Positions 58,623 to 64,000 of a stretch of 64,000 bases of DNA are shown here, in pieces (position 1 is the first letter of the stretch; each line of letters opens with the position of its first letter). This stretch comes from Mytilinidion resinicola. Taxonomy: Eukaryota; Ascomycota; Dothideomycetes; Mytilinidiales; Mytilinidiaceae. The translations under genes were made by a program, and so were the position numbers. The stretch is from contig NW_022985440.1 in the NCBI RefSeq assembly GCF_010093595.1, positions 275,215 to 339,214 of the forward strand, in the 5' to 3' direction. Below the pieces are notes generated by a model that saw only the letters and a program-made list of their open reading frames with translations, had not been told where the DNA came from and ran no database searches.

Positions 58623-59198
58623 AAAGGCATATGGTGTGTAATGATGGAAAGGTGTACGTCGGAACGCCAATGAATGGGTAGATCGAGCGATGCATAGCGT
58701 GGAAATGTATTACAAGCTTGTGCTTTTTTGCTAGAGACAATGTTACATCTTAGATGAAGTGTTTACGATCTCTTCCATCGGCTCTCGAAGTGCTCCTTAT
58801 GAAGCCTATCTTTCACATTGCGTCTACTCACTGAAACCCGACATCAATATACTGTTACAGTGACAGGTCATAAGTCTGTGCACACGTGTTTACCACTACT
58901 TAGGGTGCCCCCATGGAATTTCAAAAATCTAGGTGCGATGTCAAGTTTCAGCAAATTAGACTTCCTCTTGACTAATTGGCTGCTTACTAGCTACACTGCT
59001 CCTCACAGTGATGTCGAGCAAGCAAGATTGAAGTCAAGCAGTGATAGATCCATGTGCCTAGACTTATGGCCTAGTACTGTACAGAATTTAAGGAATAAAA
59101 GTTGCTCTTCGCGCTACATAATTGAACAGAGTAGGTATCGTACAAACAACAACATTTGACAAGTTCTAACCCATTGCCTTTGAAAGCTAGTAGCATTT
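58623..59198. other. Intergenic between convergent genes
   Basis: Contains the APC1 3' region and the 3' region of the small minus-strand gene. A 113-codon plus frame (58818-59159) has no domain and is not called. Confidence 0.45.
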
Positions 59199-59633
59199 TC
59201 AACCAACCAAGACCACAGTATCACCAACACCCTTGCCATACGTCTCACCATCGCTCACATCACCTTTCTCTTCCTTCCCATCGTCCTTCACATCATCCCT
59301 TTTCACCTCATCATCCCCATTCCTACCCTCTCCATCAATCAACCACGCAAATACCCAGAAATCAGGTATATACCTGCCCGCCCGCCTCCGCTGGATGAGA
59401 TAGATTTTCGTGGCGATGAGACCGAATTTCGTGATTGGTACGATGCCAACTTTAACAATGCCGGAGAGCGCTAATACCGTCAGGAGCTTGCTGCCCCAAT
59501 ATAGAGTTTGGTTTTGAGCGCTCCTGACTTCAAGACTTGTAGTTGGGGAGAAAAGACCTCGGAAGGACGAGGCTTGAGGGTGGCCGGCGGATGGAGGCCA
59601 GGGGTTGGTGGGTGTGCTTTGGAAATGGCCCAT
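59199..59633 (-). CDS. Small single-span membrane protein, hypothetical
   Basis: A single frame of 144 aa that I do not recognise. It starts MGHFQSTPTNPWPPSAGHPQ. One hydrophobic segment follows at about 50-75 (LLTVLALSGIVKVGIVPITK), then a basic patch (YLIQRRRAGRYIPDFWVFAW) and a very acidic C-terminus rich in Asp/Glu/Lys. The hydrophobic-plus-basic arrangement could suit a mitochondrial or ER membrane anchor, but no targeting claim is firm. The opposite strand is open only in Pro/His/Ser-rich low complexity. The clear separation into distinct segments argues for a real gene. Confidence 0.5.
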   Translation of the reverse strand: MGHFQSTPTNPWPPSAGHPQASSFRGLFSPTTSLEVRSAQNQTLYWGSKLLTVLALSGIVKVGIVPITKFGLIATKIYLIQRRRAGRYIPDFWVFAWLIDGEGRNGDDEVKRDDVKDDGKEEKGDVSDGETYGKGVGDTVVLVG

Positions 59634-60150
59634 GGTTGGAGAGATGTGTGGAGATGGATTATTTGTAAGGGAATAGGTGGATGGCAGAGCGCTGATGATG
59701 GTGTGGAGGGGGGTTTGATGAATTTTGGATTGGTTTTAGATGGATGGGGAAAGTGTGCGAGTTGCTGCCTAGTTAAGTGGGAGGTTTTGACGTTGTGCGA
59801 CAGCGGAATGTAACCTATCCAGAACCTCTATTACGGTTCTACGGAACGGCTCACGCTACGCCCTCTATTATTTCCTCATTGCAAGGTATAGTATCAAGAA
59901 AGAGCCGTTTATTGACCTAATTGGAGAGCTTGGGAGTTCCTAAAGTACCCATCCAAAGCCAAGTACCACCCGATGTCAAAATCAAATAAACACACATTAG
60001 GGATTAAAAGGCTTCGACATGTACAGACAAGCTCCAAGTGTCGAGGCAAACCCATTTGGCCCTATCGCTCTAAACTTCAGGAGAAACCCATATATTACCC
60101 AGAGCTCATACGCCAAACATTTACAAGAGCACGAGCACCCGTAGGACCTC
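59634..60150. other. Intergenic
   Basis: Upstream of the small membrane protein gene and downstream of TYR1, both on the minus strand. Nothing else is seen. Confidence 0.45.
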
Positions 60151-62090
60151 TCATTTCTCTTCACTCGTCTTCTCAAGGATAGTCCTAATCATCTCATTGC
60201 CCAATTTCGTAGCGGCCGGGAATCTCGGCGCGAAATACTCCTGGATCTCCTCGAATTTCTCTCTATACCCGTCGAAGTGACCCATACTCACGCGCGCGCT
60301 CCAGTCCTATACAAGTCAGTAACGCGATCATGAACACGGAGTTATGGACGTACTCGTGCTGCGAACGTGAACTCGAGGTCATCAGCTCGAAATGTGTTAT
60401 CGTTGATCGCAGTATCGATGCACTCTTCGAGAAGATCGGGTTTGCGAAAAAGATACTCTGTAATCCCAAGCCACATGCGGAACAGCTGGACTCAGATTAG
60501 CAAATGGACGGATTGATGGCAGGCAGTGGGACTAACCGGAGTAGAACAGATCATATGGTCGTATGGCACAATGCCCAGCTTCCACCAGCAATCCACCATG
60601 GCCAGCAAACTGAGATGGTTGTTCTTTACACGCTGCTCAGGCTCGGGCAACTCGCCCAATGAAAACCTATCCAGGACCTCGTCTTCCAACAAGAGATCAT
60701 GGTCGTTATTGTCTTTGAACACAGCTGCACCTGCTTTGTGGATGCGGTCTGAGAGTTCTTGACGATGCCCACCGAGCATGAGCTTGAAAAGTTCCGTGAC
60801 AGACTCCGCGTACTGCTTGATCTGCTTCTGAGCCGAAGGGTTCAGGATGGCCAGCCCGGCATAGACGTGCCACTTGTTGGCATAGATGCGTAAGGTAACG
60901 TTGATCTTTACGTTCTCGATGCCGCCGAGATAGCGAGGTATCTCCCACGGAAATTGCTTGTTGGCCATCCATGCGGCTCCCATGCTGACTCGCCTCAGTA
61001 AGCTGGTTGTTGAAGAAATAAGGTGACCTACCTCAGGAACGCTGCGTGAGTGACTGCCTGCGTGTCTGCGGTGATACGGTCGTGTTGTGCGGCGGTCAAG
61101 AAGACATGTTTCGAGTTCAAGCACGACAGCATACGCTCTACCAGTGCGAGGCTTTCATCAGAAGCTCTGTGCTTGATGAGGACCTGGGAAGAGTTAGCTT
61201 CGGATGGCATTTCTGCATTCCTTTCCTACCAATGGCTGGCCCTTCGGGTCAACGCCAGGACCGTGAAGAGAGTGGCAGGAGACAATATGGACGTCGCTAG
61301 GTAGATACTGCTCAAAGGCTGCCATTTCTGGTGCCTTGCACGATGTCTGGCCACCGACTATGGCGCCCAGCTTCGTTGCTATTAAGAAAATTCAGTTGAT
61401 GGAGCTTTCGATGCCTCAATCAGGACGGCATACATGGTCCAAACATTTTCACGACAGCACCAATGTTCTTAGCTTCCACGCTGTAGATGATGTAGTCGCT
61501 ACACCGTGACACGAGATGACCATTTGGCAAAATGTGAACGTTTGCCTGGAAATTGCTCTTCAGCGATTGTTCTGTCTATGAAGTATATACAAGTATCATC
61601 CTACTCTTCCAGCGAACTCTTCCTTCAATAGGTCTGCCTTCTCTGGGATATCGCAAGCGTTGACTCTGGATGCGCGAGCTGTTAGTTCAGCTTCGAGGGA
61701 GGGGAGGTAATGCCTAATCTTTACGGGTACGGTTAGCTTGCGTTCCCAAATATAATATGAGTGAGAAAGAGAAGCTGTGAACAAAGTTCAGACAAAAACT
61801 GTATTAAGGTAGCTGAGAATTTACATCATCGACAACCCGCCTCCAATCTTCAGAGCCAGAACGGCAGGGAAAACGGAAAACAGGTCGTACTCGAGCCAAA
61901 TGCACTCAAGTCATCATTAAAGGGAGGAGCTGAAGAAGGAATGTAGGACTTACTTGAGTGTTGTGCACCCTCGAGAAAAGAAATCTCATAAGTGTAGTTC
62001 GTACCTCCAGCCAGCGTCGCTGATCCGCCGAGCGTACATCTTCCCCATGTCGCCCATGCCTATGATGCCTACCGACTTCTCCTCCTCCAT
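60151..62090 (-). CDS. TYR1: Prephenate dehydrogenase (NADP+), tyrosine synthesis
   Basis: Eight exons: 62090-62005, 61665-61605, 61545-61434, 61378-61230, 61183-61032, 60984-60537, 60485-60354 and 60306-60151, giving 431 aa. All joins are in frame with GT...AG. The NADP-binding start is SVGIIGMGDMGKMYARRISD then AGW. Family blocks follow: LPNGHLVSRCSDYIIYSVEA, AIVGGQTSCKAPE, HSLHGPGVD, HDRITADTQAVTHAAFLSMG, GGIENVKINVTLRIYANKWH then VYAGLAI, NNHLSLLAMVDCWWKLGI then PYDHMICSTP, and GNEMIRTILEKTSE. Order and spacing agree with budding yeast Tyr1. It converts prephenate to 4-hydroxyphenylpyruvate in the cytosol. Intron 1 (339 nt) is far longer than the others (47-119 nt). Confidence 0.95.
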
Positions 62091-62560
62091 TTTCAGGTGC
62101 GTAGGAGGCAATGGCCGTCCAGTCTGTGAAATTGGTGGGAGAAAAGGTGGTGGATGAGAGTCAGAGAGGATCGCGCTTTGTCGAAATTTAAGCAGAGGAT
62201 TTTGCTTGGCGGAGCTTGGCCAAATGCGGGGTAGCTTCATATCGCAAAACCCAACACCATCGAGTTTCCTTTGCCTCAAAACACATCAAAAGCTAGAAAG
62301 ACCTTCATAATCTGCTCCTATAGGACTATCGAGTCGGGCAAAAGGACTGTCTCGAGTTACATCAACGAGGACGAGCTGCGATCTTCTTTTCATTCACCAC
62401 TACTCCCAAGGCATCAAATAGATGCTATGATTAATCTGTAGCTCTAGTTCAACCTCAACCTTCGAGAGCCCTTTCTACTATCTTCTTCAAGAGTTTGAAA
62501 ATCTCCCTTTATTTGGCAATTCCTCTACTTAAATATTCCGCTCTCAGTGGCGAGACCCAG
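62091..62560. promoter_or_regulatory. Divergent upstream region, TYR1 and AAR2
   Basis: Head-to-head starts at 62090 (-) and 62561 (+). No further gene. An upstream in-frame start for AAR2 at 62495 exists but lies in AT-rich, non-conserved sequence. Confidence 0.45.
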
Positions 62561-63859
62561 ATGGACTCCGCAAGCCATACCGCATGTGTCCTCTTTCTTG
62601 ATCTTCCACCGTCCGCTTTAGGCGGGATCGATCTCCTCTCCTTCACAACGACTCCTCGCTTCAAGGGCATCAAGAACTTAACACCGGGATGGCATTTCGC
62701 CTTCACATCCAGCAGCGAGTCTTTGTCAGTTCGACACGGAGCGTGGTTCTTTGTCGATGAAAATAAAGAGCCGCCCCAGATTTTCATTAAGAAATGGGAC
62801 CCGGCTACTGAAGATTTCGTGGCTGAGCAGTCCGAGACGGAGGTGATGCGATGGCGGGCCAATCTAGGATCAATATGGCGAGACGGGTTGACTCCGTATC
62901 GACAGAGTTCTGGATCAGAAGATTCAACTGAACAGAACGAAACACAACGAGAAGGTGATTGGAAGGATCTGACGAGTCGAATCACCCCAGCCCTACTATC
63001 CCGCATCACTGGACCAACGCCGGATCACTGGAGCCTTACGTCTGCGTCGTCGGCCGCTCAAGATGTCGATGATATTCCCGGGCTCGCTGAGCTAGAGTCA
63101 AAATTTCAGCCTGAAAAGGAATTACATCTACTTCCCATCGATCTCAAGAAGACATGGCGAGAGGGCGCGACAGGGCGAGAACGCACAACTGCTGCACAGG
63201 ACCGATCATGGGCGTTGGAAAATCTTATTACGGAGCGATGCTCCGGAAACACACCTGAAGAGCGGGAGCGAGAGATCATCGGCGAGCTGCAGTTCGCCTT
63301 TCTCACATTCCTAACTCTCAACAACAACTCCTGTCTCGAGCAATGGAAGCGGCTACTAGAGCTTCTCTTTACGAGTCGACAAGCTATCAAAGACCGCCCG
63401 ACTTTATTCAAAGACCTACCGCAAGTGCTGAGAATACAGCTGAGCCATTGTCAATATGCCGAGAGCGGGCTCTTCGATATGACAGACGAGGGTGGTAGAT
63501 TTCTGAAAGGCCTGCTACGAAAGTTTCGAAAGGGATTGGAAGAACTGGACTGGGCTGGTAAAGACGAGATTTTTGAAGAGCTGGTCGAGTTGGAGGAGTT
63601 CTTGAAGGATGCGTTTGGATGGGAGCTTGATGACTCGTTTGTCAAGCGAGGCATGTTGGAACTCGAGGATGGCGAGAAGGTCGAGATGGAAGTGAACGGT
63701 TTCGACGAAGACGATGAAAGCGGAGAGTACGCTCCGGTCGTCGTGGACTTAACGCCTGCACAGATTAAAGCATTGCAAGGTGACGAGTCAGAAGAGGATA
63801 TGCAGGATGTAGAGAGCGAGGATGATACTAATCTGGAGGATATGGATGCTCGGTATTAG
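62561..63859 (+). CDS. AAR2: AAR2, U5 snRNP assembly factor
   Basis: A single exon of 432 aa. It opens with the AAR2 N-terminal domain: ACVLFLDLPPSALGGIDLLS, then FKGIKNLTPGWHFAFTSSSE. RHGAWFFVDENKEPPQIFIK then KW follow. The helical C-terminal domain includes IIGELQFAFLTFLTLNNNSC then LEQWKRLLELL, and ends in an acidic tail (DDESGEYAPVVVDLTPAQIK, then DESEEDMQDVESEDD). AAR2 holds Prp8 in the cytoplasmic U5 precursor and is displaced by Brr2 after nuclear import. The Met at 62561 sits one residue before the conserved domain and is chosen over 62495. The length is somewhat above yeast Aar2 (355 aa), mostly because of the acidic tail. Confidence 0.92.
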   Translation: MDSASHTACVLFLDLPPSALGGIDLLSFTTTPRFKGIKNLTPGWHFAFTSSSESLSVRHGAWFFVDENKEPPQIFIKKWDPATEDFVAEQSETEVMRWRANLGSIWRDGLTPYRQSSGSEDSTEQNETQREGDWKDLTSRITPALLSRITGPTPDHWSLTSASSAAQDVDDIPGLAELESKFQPEKELHLLPIDLKKTWREGATGRERTTAAQDRSWALENLITERCSGNTPEEREREIIGELQFAFLTFLTLNNNSCLEQWKRLLELLFTSRQAIKDRPTLFKDLPQVLRIQLSHCQYAESGLFDMTDEGGRFLKGLLRKFRKGLEELDWAGKDEIFEELVELEEFLKDAFGWELDDSFVKRGMLELEDGEKVEMEVNGFDEDDESGEYAPVVVDLTPAQIKALQGDESEEDMQDVESEDDTNLEDMDARY

Positions 63860-63870
63860 GGGCAGCGCTT

Positions 63871-63893
63871 CCCCCCCCCCCCCCCCCCCCCCC
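63871..63893. repeat. Poly-C tract, 23 bp
   Basis: An uninterrupted run of 23 C begins 12 bases after the AAR2 stop codon. It lies in the likely 3' untranslated region. Length may be inexact because long homopolymers are error-prone. Confidence 0.85.
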
Positions 63894-63906
63894 TGTGTAT
63901 TAAAAA

Positions 63907-64000
63907 CTAGACGACCAATATCTCACCCGAATCTCCCTCTTTGCTCCAATACGTCCCCTCAACCAACTCCACCCCCTTCCTCAATACCTCCCTATCCCCT
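63907..64000 (-). CDS. C-terminal end of a gene leaving the right edge
   Basis: The minus strand is open for 30 codons from the window edge and ends at TAG (63907-63909). The visible end reads REVLRKGVELVEGTYWSKEG then DSGEILVV. The composition is protein-like, and the stop lies in a sensible place, convergent with AAR2. The family cannot be told from this fragment. Confidence 0.4.
   Translation of the reverse strand, partial: GDREVLRKGVELVEGTYWSKEGDSGEILVV

Noticed and set aside
58818..59159. 113-codon plus-strand frame after APC1
   Set aside because: No domain, and composition is like intergenic DNA. It sits in the convergent 3' region.
1..64000. tRNA, rRNA, CRISPR or bacterial-type operon features
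   Set aside because: No convincing tRNA fold or B-box, no rRNA stretch and no regularly spaced repeats were found by eye. A tRNAscan run would be decisive.

Overview
The window is nuclear DNA of a filamentous ascomycete (Pezizomycotina; class not settled). Genes are split by short introns with GTRNGT-type donors and CTAAC-like branch points. Single-copy fungal genes are densely packed, and duplicated DNA near 15-20 kb carries the C-to-T/G-to-A scars expected of repeat-induced point mutation (RIP). No bacterial operon, CRISPR array or tRNA gene was recognised.

Layout. 0-10.6 kb: a Ytp1-like membrane protein (-), two small uncharacterised genes, a RidA-family enzyme (-) and an intact rvt-type cellular reverse transcriptase (+). 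10.6-21.8 kb: an accessory island. It holds degenerate repeats, a truncated copy of the 3' end of a dimeric alpha/beta-barrel (ABM-like) gene, a DUF7708-type NLR-like gene (-), and a divergently placed AAA+ ATPase gene (+) that is broken. The breaks are a TIR transposon inserted at a TA inside the coding frame, an exact 2,590-bp tandem duplication, RIP, a ~140-bp inversion over the Walker B region and an 8-bp insertion. The complete ABM gene lies just to the right, so the island is bracketed by two direct copies of that gene's last ~50 codons. 22-31.5 kb: a BTB protein, a three-KH RNA-binding protein, a CENP-K/Sim4-like kinetochore candidate and a Mae1-like dicarboxylate permease. 32-44 kb: TOR kinase, SEC12 and a fungal protein kinase. 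45.8-48.6 kb: two tandem paralogous lineage-specific genes, one with a Myb/SANT-like front end. 50-64 kb: a Nup37-like protein and APC1/BimE sharing a 244-bp divergent promoter, a small membrane protein, TYR1 prephenate dehydrogenase in eight exons, AAR2, and the end of a gene that runs off the right edge.

The core genes serve growth control (TOR), secretion (SEC12), mitosis (APC1, kinetochore candidate), splicing (AAR2), nuclear pores (Nup37) and tyrosine synthesis (TYR1). They are not organised as a pathway. The most unusual parts are the accessory island, with its reconstructable chain of rearrangements and its bracketing repeats, and the domesticated reverse transcriptase beside it. Exon borders were worked out by hand from splice signals and frame continuity, and need transcript support.
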